A stretch of DNA of 64,000 bases from Cavia porcellus (Eukaryota > Chordata > Mammalia > Rodentia > Caviidae), in assembly GCF_034190915.1 (NCBI RefSeq), contig NW_026947485.1:134060337-134124336 (forward strand), read 5' to 3'. Position numbers and translations under genes: made by a program. Shown here one piece after another: positions 22,550 to 35,249 of this stretch; the stretch's first letter is position 1; every line of letters starts with the position of its first letter. Under the pieces are notes generated by a model. That model ran no database searches, was not told the DNA's origin, and worked only from the letters and a program-made list of their open reading frames with translations.

Positions 22550-24254
22550 TGTGCATATAAAATTCTTGAAGTTCTATCCAAATTCTGGTTCCACTCCATA
22601 GATCTAGGGTTGCAGCCTCAGTTCTGAATGCCTATCAGATCCCAGAGGGATGTCTATATGGCCACTATGTTGATCATGCTTTAGAGTGTGAGATTCAAAG
22701 TGTTTTTGATAGGTACCATGTACTATAGTGTAATGACATTATGTTGTCATTAGACTATTGAGACATTGTCATTAGACAAGAATTGAGAATTTTAAGAAGT
22801 ATTCATATTACCATGGTAAAAATAACATCATAGCAAATATTTAATTTCAATAACTGTACATAGTTAACATGGAATTCTAGAGGGTTTATCTCATTTTTTG
22901 ATACTCAAATTATGCCTCCTTCTTTATTGATATTGCAATTTTTAACATCAAAAAGCAGTGCTTTTCTGGCTAAGAAATTGCAAGTTGATGACCAATTTGT
23001 GCTTAGATTTTAATACTTCTTGGTTAATATTCAATGTTTGTTTCCTTTAATAAAGAAAAGCTAAAATATTCTTGAAATATAATTAAAGGACTAATACGAT
23101 TTGGGTTTATTAATTTCCATTTAATGTACACTATTCAACTTGAGATCCCTGCAAACAATGTTTTACTATAAGACCTTTGAAGATATGAATAGTACTTCTT
23201 GTCCCATTTTGTTTGATAAGATAAAAATAATTCTGTTTAATCCAAGATTTTATCTTTTGTCCTTGGGTAAGGTAGACAAATTGAGTTTCAGGTTTTAGTT
23301 TATTTATTCTGTCAAAGATTCTGAATCACAAGTTTAAAGTCACTGTCTGAAAAGAAAAAGTCAACATCTGTTGAGTTGATTTATTATTTATGTATTAGAT
23401 TTTATGGCATCTTTCCTCTGAAGAGCTGAGTGTTCCACACATAATTCTTACACTTTTCAAATACCTTTTGCAAGAAACACCTATAAACATTCCAACATGA
23501 AAAGTGACACTGAATGAAGAAAACAGGAGTGAAGAGGACCCCAGGGAATCTGATCACAGTCTGGAATAGGAAATGTACCTAATAAACTAAATATTCACTT
23601 CATAGGGACGCTGGGATGCTGTGCAAAGCCTCCCTGGCACATCTACCACTGGTGTGTTCCACCTGACTCTCGGATCCTTTCGCCCCCAAAATTTAAAATA
23701 CATTCGTTTTTCTTTTTTAGTTTATGCTTGCAATGCATAATATGCAATCTTCATGAGGAGCTGGTACAAATAAATGTCACATCTTGATCCTTTTTACTTT
23801 CTCTCCTGTCCATCTTCCACACCCTAAATCTCAGTCTCATTGCTACATAGTTACCTGCTTATGCTTTTGTGGCTTCTTCTGCATTATTAACTTCTAATCT
23901 CTTGACCGGGTCATCAAAAATTTTATATGATAATCAGACCTCATGCCAACCAAATGGTCCTTGCTTTCTACTCCTGCTTATAATGGAATTTCTTAGAAAG
24001 TGGGTTTGTAGTGGGCTACATAGTGATGTTTCTTGAAACCTGTTGTCTACTACTTCATTTATGAACTTTACATAGTAAAAATTTAACTACCTAAATAACA
24101 AAACAGTTGATTTAAATGATCTGAATGAGGCTAAATTAAACTATTAATGAAAGGTTGTATGACGTATGTTTAGAGATATGAAAACATGTATTGCATACTT
24201 TATATTTCATTTAGAGTTGAAGGCATTACTCAAAACTTTAGAACTTTGAAAGCC
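22550..24254. other. Unassigned DNA
   Basis: No gene recognised. A short direct repeat (TGTCATTAGAC, two copies about 23 bp apart) lies near 22745-22780. Confidence 0.5.
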
Positions 24255-24610
24255 TTGTTCTCCTAGAAGCAAAGAGCAGAGCATCAGTTACCAGAGGTTG
24301 TGAAGGGTAGGTCAGAGTGCTTTGTGTGTGTGCAAATGTTGATTAACCAACATTAATTTATAGTCAGATAAGAGGAGTAAATGTGAGTGTATTGTGTGTT
24401 CTTTGCAAGTAAGAATACTGCAGCTAATAATGTATATATATAGGTAGAAGAATGAGCTTTGAATATTCTGACCACAAAGAAATGATAAATGTTTATAGTG
24501 CTAGATAAGGTGATTATTCTGATTTGATACTAATACACAGTGTACGTGTGCTGAAGCACCATGCTGTAATATCAGAAATATGTTTACTTATATACGTCAA
24601 TCACAAAGTT
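24255..24610 (+). mobile_element. L1M 3' end fragment
   Basis: Has the distal L1 3'-UTR signature on plus: ACCACAAAGAAATGATAAATG (24471-24491), then GGTGATTATTCTGATTTGAT, and TGCTGAAGCACCATGCTGTA. Preceded by CAGTTACCAGAGGTTG. Non-coding. Confidence 0.75.
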
Positions 24611-25127
24611 TTGAAAAACAAACTGATATATGTTCAAATTATATAATCATACTTGTATCTGTGATTATACATACTAATTTGTCTGTGTTTTTTCTTATTT
24701 TCAGTATGAATAAAGATAACCAGAATATTAATGAATAAAATGCTCTTCTGAGCTTTAGGTGTATAGGTTTGTGTTGATATCTGAGGCAAACGAATGTGAA
24801 TTTTTAAGTACTTTTTTTCAAGAATTTATAGTTTTAAATTTTGTAATTTTTAAATGGATGAAATTCACACTTTCATAAGTATAAAATGGAATTTTGGGGA
24901 GATAGTCAGCATTGAAATTCATTTCCTAAGTAAGATTTCATAGTTCTACACTGAACTTCCTGTTCTGACTCATGTTAAAGCTGTCTGCACTTATTTTTCT
25001 AGTGAAAACTAGAACCATAAGCTACAAGAGAATTAGAGAAAAAGAAGCAAAAGTAGGGTGTTATATTTTTTAAAGGAAAGATATTGAAGGAACTTTATGT
25101 TCATTACTTCCTAAAATGTATGCGATG
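24611..25127. other. Unassigned AT-rich DNA
   Basis: No gene or repeat recognised. Confidence 0.55.
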
Positions 25128-25141
25128 TTTAGATAGCTTTT

Positions 25142-25274
25142 CCTTTCTTTCTTTCTTTCTTTTTTTTTTTTTTTTTTTTGTCTTTTTTCGTTTTTTATCA
25201 GTACCAGGGATTGAACTCACGACTGCCTGCTTGCAAGGCAGGTGCTTATGCCACTGAGCTAAATCCCCAGCCCC
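25142..25274 (-). mobile_element. tRNA-Ala(TGC)-derived ID-like SINE
   Basis: Full-length on minus, with a long A/G-interrupted tail (CTTT units and a T run on plus, 25143-25179). Flanking duplications are TTTAGATAGCTTTT (ends about 25141) and TTAGAGAGCTTTT (25275-25287). Confidence 0.92.
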
Positions 25275-25287
25275 TTAGAGAGCTTTT

Positions 25288-26598
25288 CGAATCCTCAAAT
25301 CATGGCAACTGATTGCCAGACTTGGTAAGGAAAAAATTTATGAACAATTTAACTATGAAGGAGAAAAGTAAGACTTTTCTCATGAATGATGGGAAGATAA
25401 AATAAGGACCAGGCCTTGTTGGACTGAGTGAAAATAAAAACGCATCTAACCTGACCTTAAGGTCGTGACAACGGAGAGACAAGAGGGCTCTGTGCATAGT
25501 TTTCTGTCTTTACCTCTTACACAATGTGTTTCCATGAAGCCACTATGTGAATTATTTGCCCCAAGTATTTTACAGCATGGTAGCATTTCCATTAAGTTGT
25601 ATATCAAAGTGGTGATGGAATGAGCAGGTGTTACAAAAAAAACATGCTTCTGAGATAAAGTATCTGTCTTCTTTCATGATCTCTTTAAACTAAACTCGTA
25701 GAGATGGGAACTTGTAATAATGCTTACTGTTTCCAAAAATCCTTGATGAAACATGTAGGTTTCAGCACTTCTCTTACTTAGAAGAATATATTTATTTCAA
25801 ACAGATGCCTTGATGAAATGTTTCATAAGATAGATCTGTTTCTTTCCACTAAGACCACTAGTACCGATTTATAACTTTTCATTATATTCCCTAACACTCT
25901 TGCAGACCCTGCCTTTTTATGTAGTTTGTTTAAATCATTTTGTTGTGCTTTGGTCTCTCCATCTGTTTAAAACAAATAGTAAGATCGTTTTCCTGAATCT
26001 TGAGTTGTTGATGATACCGTCTATAATTTGCTTAGTTTAAGCAAATTCAAAAGACACATTACTGTCTACAACATCTTAAGAATTCTTTTCTTAGACACTT
26101 CTTAGAGTGTCTAAGGAGTCAACACAGCTAAAGAGGTGAAAAATGTGGAAAATAGCAAGCTAGATTGCTTCTGAAATGGAAGATCCAATTAGAAGTATTA
26201 GAGACTGAAAACAAACAAACAACCACACAAACATAACATCAAAAAACTGCTTGGAGCCAGTTGGGGTGGGAAGCAAAGCTTAAATACTTAGAGAGGTAGT
26301 AATGGACTTGGATGTATTTGGCCATTTGTGAGGATGAGAATGGCTCACCGAAGACAGTAACCTAATGAAATTTTGATCACTGCAATTGAAATTGATCTAG
26401 ACCAACTTGACAAGGGCAGGAAATGGAGCGGTGCCAGTTAGAATGAAAATGAGGGTTATATATGACAGACATTTCAAAGGAGTATGCAGTAGCACTTTGA
26501 GGGCTGACAGGATAAAAGGGATAAAGTTGTCTTTAAAGATTTTGCCTCAGACACCAGGAAGGTGAGTAATAGCAGACAGGTCATGACTGTGATTTTAA
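25288..26598. other. Unassigned DNA
   Basis: No gene recognised. Contains two perfect short hairpins (26025-26047 and 26090-26115). 26390-26420 has LTR-like wording (GACCAACTTGACAAGG) too short to call. Confidence 0.5.
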
Positions 26599-26715
26599 CA
26601 AACACTGACTTTGGATTTAGATATGTTAAGTTTGAGAAGAGGAAATTTCAAGATGGGAATACAGGATTCACTGGGGAGACGCAGTAACAATGTAGATTTG
26701 GGAATATTTTAGTCA
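26599..26715 (+). repeat. Ancient mammalian interspersed repeat
   Basis: The run GATATGTTAAGTTTGAGAAG ... TGTAGATTTGGGAATATT follows a very common old mammalian repeat whose name I cannot assign with certainty, possibly an L1M 3' UTR. Confidence 0.35.
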
Positions 26716-27079
26716 TATGTAAATCAAAAGCCGTAGGAAGAGAAAACCCATCTGGATTTTGGATACAATGAGTTGCTAGCTTTAATCAATAAAATTAATT
26801 CTTTGCGAGGTGGAATTTTGTTAGTTAAAACCCTTCTGAGTGACGTCTGCAGCCTGGAAGGCAGGAGGATCCAGTGGAAAGCTAGAGGCCTGGAGCTCAC
26901 TGTAGACATCTGTGCAAATCCCCATTGGAAAACCAAATGGTCTTTGCTGGAAATCTGAAGTCTGCACCGGAAGCCAAAGAGGATCATCGAAAGGTGATGG
27001 TGAAGACTGAAGCTCCTCAGAAACAAAATGGAAGACTCTCTTATTTCACTCTGTTTTACTTCAGCCAAGCATGGAGCCT

Positions 27080-27225
27080 ATTGGCTGGTGCCACTCACAA
27101 GCAGGGAAGGTCTTCCATGTTGCATTAGGTGTGTGAATTGATTGCACACCCAGAACTGTGCTCTACAAATCCACCAGGCATTTGTTGATCTGTTTAAGCT
27201 GACACCACAATTAACTATCACAGGT
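27080..27225 (-). mobile_element. MaLR-type LTR fragment
   Basis: The plus strand resembles the reverse complement of the 5' half of a rodent MaLR LTR: GGCTGGTGCCACTCACAAGC, then TGCACACCCAGAACTGTG, then CCACAATTAACTATCACA. The 3' half is not seen. Confidence 0.5.
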
Positions 27226-29312
27226 TGATAAATAATCATTTTGTGGCATTACACAAGTTCATTTAACTTTTATTACCATTATAAATTTATTGCTGAATGT
27301 TGTAGTATTCCTTATAAAAACATGTTTACTTCCTTCTTAATAAGAAATATTTTCTAGCTTGAGATTGCAAAAGAAAACAATGGGAAGATATCTGTTGCAG
27401 GTTTAATTTCAACACATATGTAATGTCCTTCCCTCATTCTGAGACTTTCTAATCAAATAAGCTGCTCAGTGTGTTATTCACAGACATCTGTGTCCCCAGT
27501 GTAGTTTCTGCTAATTTTTGCAAGTCTGGAAGCAAGAACCAGCAAATTTTGATCATAGGTGGTTACATCCCTTTATTAATTTGTGTTATCTCCTCCACTT
27601 GTCAGAAACTTTTATTCAGCACATATCTAGTACCTGAATTTTACTTTAGCTTGTTGTTATGTGTTGTCACATTTTCTAATAAATAGCCCATTCAGTTTCC
27701 TTTAAAATTGGAAAAAGTTCCCAGAAATTGGTTTCTATAAGAAAGACTTAAGTGAACAAAACAAAATCCTTTGGTTTGTGAAAACCAAAGGATTCACAAA
27801 ACTTTCTGTTCCCCTAAAAGGAGAAGACTTAAAATAATGCTACTTTTAGTTATTACTATTTTGATTATCCTTTGAAAAATAATCTTGGAAGGGTGAATCT
27901 TTTGGATTATAGGGTAAGTGGCGTGCATGTTCACAGGAAATTAGATTTTAGTTTGAAATAAAATCTGTGACTGACAAAATGGTGGAAAATATAGTAGAAC
28001 CATGCTGCCTCAGATCACCTGAGGGAGGGACAGGAGGATTTTCTTTTGGTATTTCTGCCATTAACTTACAGGACTCACTGACTCAGCACCTTGTGCATTA
28101 ATAATTAGGATGAGCTGCTGTGAAAATGTCACAGGGGAGCCACAGCCTGCTTTACTATTGTTCTCATGCCCTTAAAAATTTTGTCTCTGACAGGATCCTG
28201 TGACTTCTCTAGGGTTAGTATAGTTTAAAATGCACACTTTGTTAAGGGTGCCTCCATTGCCTTTCCCTCTGGCACAGCTTATAACAAATCATTGTGTCTC
28301 ACACACAGATTCAGTATGTACAGCAATTTTAGGTAGAAGTCTCAGAGGTGTGTGTGTTGCAAAATAACAGACTTCAAATACATTAAACAACTCTAGTGCT
28401 ACCCATGGTACTTATTTCTTGTCCTTCATCACTTTTTTGTCTTAAATGAAACAGAAAGGGATACTAAAATTTGAGAAACTAAACTAATCACATTTAAATT
28501 TTTATGATGTCCTTTTTTTTTTCAATTTAAACCTTAAACTTGTCATAAGAAACCATACCAAATTTGATTGTTTCTACATTACTATCACAGGATGAGTTTG
28601 TATTTTATTTAATTGAAGGAGACGTGAGTTTCATGCTAGATGCCAAATAGCTGTATCCAGTGCCTTTGATTAAGATGTCAAGGAAATCAGAATCCCTGGT
28701 CAGCAGTCGTTAGACTGCTGTTAAGCCACCCCAAGGAAAGGGTATTGTTCATTTTTTAGACAGTAGGGGTCAAATGGCCTACTTGGACATTGATATTGAC
28801 AAACAATTTGAACATAAGCAAAACTGGAAAAGGTCATATAAGCCTAGATGCGCCCATTTTAAGTTTAAAATGTATCAGTTCTTGTCCAATCTTCTTTAAT
28901 ATACACTCCTTACCACTTCTCAGAAGAGATGAAAACATCTTCTGATGTTTTAAAAATAAAACAAATATCAAAATTTCTATGTCAAAAAGAAGAAATAATA
29001 AATAAATTTCCAGAAATACTGTGGTTACACTTCAAATTAAAATATCCTAAAGTTAAAATATTATTTTAAAAAAACTCAGCTTCCTATCTCATTTTTAAAA
29101 TGTATTTGTTTGAATTAGGATTTTGAGCTCTATACATAAAAATTGATTAATACAGTTGGTCTATTTAACCAAAATTCCCCTTCCTTTCTATTTTTCTTGC
29201 AGTTCAGTTATTGAAGTAATGATTTTACTGCATGGATTTTCAACTCTAGTTACAAATTTCTTGTGTTATTTCAAATGCAGCTCTATCATTATATTTTTTC
29301 TTTGATGAGGTG
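27226..29312. other. Unassigned DNA
   Basis: No gene recognised. A perfect 13-bp hairpin lies at 27765-27794. Confidence 0.5.
27765..27794. repeat. Perfect 13-bp stem hairpin
   Basis: AATCCTTTGGTTT (27765-27777) and its exact reverse complement (27782-27794) flank a 4-base loop GTGA. It is probably a templated local error or a decayed element end. Confidence 0.9.
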
Positions 29313-29438
29313 GTTGTTGAGACAGGGGCTCATTACAAGTCTGGCCTTGAGCTCACTATGTAACCCAGGCTGGCTTTGACCTCTGGGTGATCCACCTGCT
29401 TCAGTCTGCTGAGTGATGGGGTTGCAGGTGTGTGTCTA
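29313..29438 (-). mobile_element. B1 SINE, antisense
   Basis: GAGACAGGGGCTCATTACA, then CTATGTAACCCAGGCTGGC and GATCCACCTGCTTCAGTCTG, is the reverse complement of B1. Confidence 0.85.
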
Positions 29439-30619
29439 CGTTATCTTTGCAACTTCTCTCACATGAGCACTCAATTTAGATTGACCATGAAGGAATTTTA
29501 TATTTGTAAAGATTCTTTCATATGCTAATTAAATAAATTGGATAATATTTTTCCTTAATTTCCTCACTTTGAATCAATCAATGATTATTTAATCAAGTGA
29601 TGTAAAATTATTATATTCTAATTCTATTAATCCTTGTTTATTTCCCAAGGGAAATATTTTTATAAAGAGAAAATTTTCTCTTAACACTGTATCAGCGGTC
29701 CTTTGATTTTAGTCTCACCAAGAGAATCCAGCTTTTGGTTTTGACAATTGTAGCACTTAGTATACTTACATCAACCCAAATGAAAAGCCCTGCTCTTCCA
29801 TTATTTTATAGTGTTTTCTCTTACTCGTAATTTATATTGCTTCTGGTCTCATAAATATTTCTGCTACCTTTTGCTTCAAAGTATGTATTTCTCCATTTAT
29901 TCCTTGACACTATTGCAATGCTAAAGTAAATATGCAATTCTGCTACCTTGTTTTGATATATTTGGAAATTGTACCTGAATGGCTTCCTAAATGCATTAAT
30001 TAAATTCTTCTGAGTACCATTCCTAGAATAATCTTTAGTTGGGTCAGTCTTCGTGGCGTGTAATTGACACAGTTAAGTCATACCCATTGTGTCTTATGTA
30101 GATATTTATTCTGATAGGTGTGGCAGAGCTTTGATTAAATTGCTTTATGGGGGTTTCACTTCTCTCTTAGCTCTATAAACACTGATTCAGACAACGAAAT
30201 CTTAGATGAAAGATCAGACACTAAAACACACAGTGTTGGTTTTCTCAGCTCCTTGTTGTCACTAATACAATTTTCAAATATGATATATACTGTTTTCATT
30301 TATTGCCCTGATTTTATTTTTTGCCTAAAGCTAGTTATTTTTCCTTAAAGTGAATTATTGATCTAGTCTCCCTCCAGCTGAATCACAGACTCAAAGTCAC
30401 CTGCAGTGATATGGTTGTTGTGACTACAGAATCAGTCAGGGAGAGAAGGCTGTTTTGAACTGTACACACAATAATGACTTCTTATTTTCAAAAAAAAAAA
30501 AAAAAAACCCTAGACTCCCTTCAACAAAAAGCAAACAGAAGCAATAGTTCCTGAAAATGTTTATGAAATCGAATGTAGAAATCAAACCTAGTGATATCCA
30601 TGCAAATCTTTTAAATGTA
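29439..30619. other. Unassigned DNA
   Basis: No gene or repeat recognised beyond an A run at 30489-30507. Confidence 0.55.
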
Positions 30620-30626
30620 AATGCAT

Positions 30627-30712
30627 TTTTTGTTTTTCGGTACTGGGGATCGAACTCGGAACCTTGCACTACTCTACCAGGAGCGGTGCCACTGCACTGT
30701 ATCCCCAGCCCC
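30627..30712 (-). mobile_element. Divergent tRNA-derived SINE
   Basis: On minus it starts GGGGCTGGGGATACAGTGCA and later has GAGTTCGATCCCCAGTACC plus an A-rich tail, like the other ID-like copies. The middle (TCCTGGTAGAGTAGTGCAAG) lacks the paired CCTGC/GCAGG arm. Flanked by perfect AATGCAT duplications (30620-30626 and 30713-30719). It is a separate subfamily or a rearranged copy. Confidence 0.85.
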
Positions 30713-30719
30713 AATGCAT

Positions 30720-31687
30720 CTATTTTTAGTAGAAATGAAAATTAGCCCAGCTTCCAAAATATCTCAGGTTCTGCCTGAGGTTTCATGGGAATGTTCTCCA
30801 AATTAGTCAGCTTTTATATCACTACAGGATAAGTGAGCAAATTTCATTTCTTTATATTGAATATGAAGCTAAGTATGAATTCCATTAAGTTCCACTCAAC
30901 AAATACTTTTATGTTTTTCCTATGAAAGGAACCACATTATGTGTAATGAAGAATACAGAAAGAAAATATGATTTGTGACTTCAAGGACATTTCTCTCCAG
31001 GCTAAATCCATCTCCATTGTGAGTTCTTTTACAGCACATCTTTTCCCACATTGTATCAAATTATCTTACAGTCTGTGTTGCAGTCATTAAGCACTACATT
31101 TTTCTGTTTCTGTGAAATAGATCTATCATATTTTAACTATTTGAGACACCACTTAAGTTTGATGTCCAAGATAGTCTCTTTTCTACACATAAAGCAGACA
31201 GAAATGAAGATGTTTTTACTAGCAGAAAACAAGGAAAGGAATATTGGTGACTGAACCGTAACTTGGAGCCAGGGGCTGGAATGTATCTAACTGGACGAGG
31301 TAGGCCATCAGGAAGGAACAGCAGGCTCAGATATATTTTAAAGCATTGTTTCCAAAGTCATTTTTGGAATTTTCAGGAAATATTAGGAAGAGAATGTCAT
31401 GATCAATTTTGAAACATGAAAACGATGTAGTTTGTAGAATTTTCTTGTTAGTAAGTCAGTTTTTCCACCTACCACTAGATTTTTCTATGTGAAATGAGAT
31501 AAACAAGGAAAAGTACTGTGCAGAAGAAACTTTAATTTGAGAGGAAGACAAAGTAAAATAAAAATCTGCTACTTTTGCCCCTCTCCCGTTATGCTGATGA
31601 GAGGGGAAAAGGCCAATAAAAACCTGGTTGAGATATGTGAAACTCAATCTCAGTCCCTTTCAAATGAACTCTTATAGTATAAAATCT
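30720..31687. other. Unassigned DNA
   Basis: No gene or repeat recognised. Confidence 0.55.
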
Positions 31688-31865
31688 CAGATGAACTGGT
31701 TATAGTAGCAAACACCTAAAATCTCAGCCTCCGGAGTCTGAGGCTGGAGTATTGCAAGTTTTAGAGTGATGCTTTAGCAAGAAGTTTCTATCTGAAAAAC
31801 AAAAAGGCTGATGGTGTAGTTCAAGGCTCCTTCAGTACCTGGGTACAATCTCCAGTACTAGAAAA
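31688..31865 (+). mobile_element. B1-ID composite SINE
   Basis: A degenerate B1 (ACACCTAAAATCTCAGCCTC, then GTCTGAGGCTGGAGTATTGC) is followed after an A-rich linker by an ID-like unit (GGCTGATGGTGTAGTTCA ... CTGGGTACAATCTCCAGTAC). This is the architecture of B4/MEN-type rodent composites. Confidence 0.7.
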
Positions 31866-34084
31866 TAATCTTAGATGATTGAAGGGTCACTGAAGCCACA
31901 GGGAAGTTGGCTCTTCTTCCAGTTTGTAACACTGATGAGGTCACAGTGGTCTGAAAATAAGCCAGTATCATACTGCAGGGAGCAGAGTGGCATGGTCTGT
32001 TGGAGACAGCCTCTTTAGCATGCTTGAGTCTCTCTTGGTTCTCTTTGTTTATGAGACACCTCACATTTCTTTGATGTTCTAGATCCAGGAATCCTAAAGG
32101 AAAGTGAGGGTCTGAAGGAATGCCATGGTTAGAGCAAGGATGACCCATGGGGATGGGGATAGATTAACTAAGATAGATTAACTAAGTCTAGGAGCCCATG
32201 GTGAGCAGGGAAGACAATCGGGATGAGACACGTAAAGACAGCACGACTGCAAAGGGGAGCCCAGTCAGAGAAAGTGCCACGGAGCTGCAACCCAATAGAG
32301 AGAGACAAATGCTATGGGTCATTCTGGGAAGACTCTGAGCAGCAGGAACCAACATGTTGTGCAGTGATAGGAACATGAGGGTCAACAGTTGACAAACCTC
32401 TGCCAACGCAGACACAAGAATCAGCAGATGGCGAGGGTGTTTCCCTCTTTACTACATCTGGATGTCTTCCGAGGGTAGAGTGAATACAAAGTAGAATATT
32501 ATTCAGACAAATAAGAGGATAGGCTTTAGAAGAAATGAAGTTAAAGCAAATTTTGACAGGCAAACTTATATTCATATTTACGTCACTACTCAGTATCATA
32601 GGAGCCACTGAGAAAGTCAGATCAGTTGCAGGTTTTGTGTGTCCAGTGTAAGTAAATGTGTGACTCGCTTAGAGTTACATTGCAGCTTTCTGTTATTGAT
32701 ACTGTATATCCTATTGTGATATGGGTGACGTGAGAGCACAAAGATGGATTATTCTCCCTTAGCATCCAATGTACCTCGCATGATGCTTAGCAGAGGAAAT
32801 GTTAAAATGTGTGTGACAGTGAAGTCAATTTATTGCCACTGAGAGCATTTATTTTGAAACCAAGATCTCCTTGTGCTTGGTATGATCTCCTTGTGGCACG
32901 AGAGGTGGTTCACAATGTAAAGAAGAAACAGTGAGTTTATAAAATACTAAGGCTGGTTTAGCATCTATCACTGTCAGCAAACAATTTTATTAGTAATGTT
33001 ATAGTTAAAATTTAGTAAGTGCTCTTTCTATAACCAGCGTTACACTTTGTAATTTACATCATTCACTTAATGAAAAATAATTCTGTGTCAGTGGTTAACA
33101 CTTTTGTTTAAATCAGTTCCCAAACAGGAGATAAAAGACACATGGTCATTTCAACAAAGAAAGTTAAATACAAAGAATTACTCTTTACACTATATGCTCA
33201 GCAATAAAGAGCAGAGAGTAAGGTACAGGAATAAGCTTTTATTCTATGGATGAAACTCAACACCAAAGAAAGAAATTTTCACAGATTGAGATCTAGACCT
33301 TTTTATAACCTTAGAAAGCCATGGTAGGGTAACCATCAGGGAAAGCTGCTCACAGAAATCTGTGGGCATAGTTGCACCTTGTACAAAGTCACTTGAGTGC
33401 CAAATGTAAATGTCTGTGTAGAGGTGCTTCTTGCTGCTAAACATAAGATACAACTTCAGCTACCACTTGCCAAAGGGGCTGGGCAGCACTTGGAGCCATG
33501 TGTGCCACAGGAATTGGGATGATATGGCAGAACCTAGTGACAGCCTATAACCTCCATTTTCCATTGGGTGCCTTCCACTGGTAAAGCTTCACAGATGGCA
33601 GAGAAGAAACCACATCTAGGAGTTGTAACAGGCAACAAAAGGCAAATTTGAAGCTAAAAGACTAAAGATTAGTAATAGATCCATTGGGTTTCATAGTATA
33701 AATTAGAAAATTCAATGTTAGACTTTTGTGAGCCTCTGAGCCACATGAAGGAGCAGAAAAGCTTGCAATTAAAATCTATGTGTTGTTTAGTTTCCTTTAC
33801 ATGCTTTTGAAGATTCACCTAGGCACAGTATGTAGCACAGTCTGTAGGAGAGGTGAGGCTCCAGTAGGGATGCCTAATCAGATATTATGAGAGGGAATCA
33901 AGGGCAAGGAAATAGGCTTCTAAAACACCTAACTACACAGATATTTCCTGCATGACTCTGAGCTTTTTCTTCCAAGTTTAGGTTGTTACTATGAGAATTC
34001 ACAATTGTTAGAGGTTCTGTTACATGGTGAAAATAATTGATAGGAACCTGCCAATTGAGTCATTTTTAAAATGAAACATCTCAC
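31866..34084. other. Unassigned DNA
   Basis: No gene recognised. It has a 14-bp perfect tandem duplication (GATAGATTAACTAA, 32158-32185) and a spaced repeat of GATCTCCTTGTG near 32870-32897. An AATAAA on minus at about 33235-33240 with flanking text hints at an LTR, too weak to call. Confidence 0.5.
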
Positions 34085-35240
34085 AAACCTATAAAGAATA
34101 TGGAGACCCAGGACAGTCAGCCCTGGGAGTGCCAGCACACACACACAAACACCTTGGAAGGTGGAGTGATCAGGGAAACCAGCAACACAGAAGCCTCTGA
34201 AGCTGCAGTGAGAAGCCAGCTGTTGGGCTCTGGAGAACTCTACCAACAGAAGAACAGTCCTGGTGGCGCATCCAGAGGCTAAGATCAACTCCGTATTGAG
34301 CACATCTGGGATGTAACATGGACACTATCACAGAACTGTAAAAGCTAGAGGTATTTTCCTACTTTTATTCTCCCTTGTTTGTCTGATTGTCTACCCCTTT
34401 CCTGTCTGGTTGGATGTTATCTGTCTTTGTTTTGTATTTTGTGTTTATTTTTGTTTTGGGGATTTTTTTTCTCTTCTCTTTCTTTGGTCTTCCTTCTTTT
34501 TATTCTCTCTTTCTTTTCTTTTTTACTTTTCTGTTCATGCTCTCTTTATTCCTTTTTTCACTTTTAATTTTCTTACATTTCTTTTTCATTTCCTTCTGTC
34601 ATACATTTTCTTTCCTGAGCTACTCCTTGAATTTAAACTTTCAAGTGAGTAAACACTGTCTCTTCCATTTCTGATTTCCCTTTGCATTCTGTTTCATTCT
34701 TTTCCTACTGTGTCCTCTGGTTTCTCAAACTCAGATGATCTTTTGACCTAGAGCTTTAACTGTACTATACTTGACCTTATTTTATTCTGTTCCCTGCCCA
34801 TCTTAACTTCCTTGCTCCACACAGATGGGTAAAATCACTCCAGCCTGAATAAAATCACTGCCTACAAGTACATGGTATATGATTGATTTCATTACATAAC
34901 TTTAAAGTTTGCTCCTGTGGTCAGATATAGCAGGTTAATGCTTACCATAATTTGTCAGTAGTTAATCTGTACTTGAAACTATTGTTAATACTAACTGTAT
35001 TACTTTAGTAAGGCTATCATAATGTTACAATCAGTTTTTCTCCCCTGTATGATAATATTGTAAATGTATAGGGTCATAAACATCACTGCAGCTCAGTACC
35101 AAGGGACTGGGTGCTGAGCCAAATAGTAGCTTTGCATCCTTTACAAATTGGGAAGGTAGGTTGTAAAAGCTATAAAGAACTACCTATTCCTAGAGAACAC
35201 CTCTAAAAAGCAGACATCTCCTCAGGAAGCCTCAATACTA
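34085..35240 (+). mobile_element. Probable L1 5' UTR
   Basis: Lies directly upstream of L1 ORF1 remnants in the same orientation. It begins with GC-richer sequence (GGAGACCCAGGACAGTCAGC) and contains a pyrimidine-rich tract (34340-34620). The three overlapping hydrophobic ORFs there come from that tract. The call is by position only; the start is uncertain. Confidence 0.4.
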
Positions 35241-35249
35241 ATAATAAAG

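Noticed and set aside
34379..34674. Three overlapping hydrophobic ORFs that look membrane-like
   Set aside because: They arise from a T-rich pyrimidine tract in the probable L1 5' UTR, in several frames at once.
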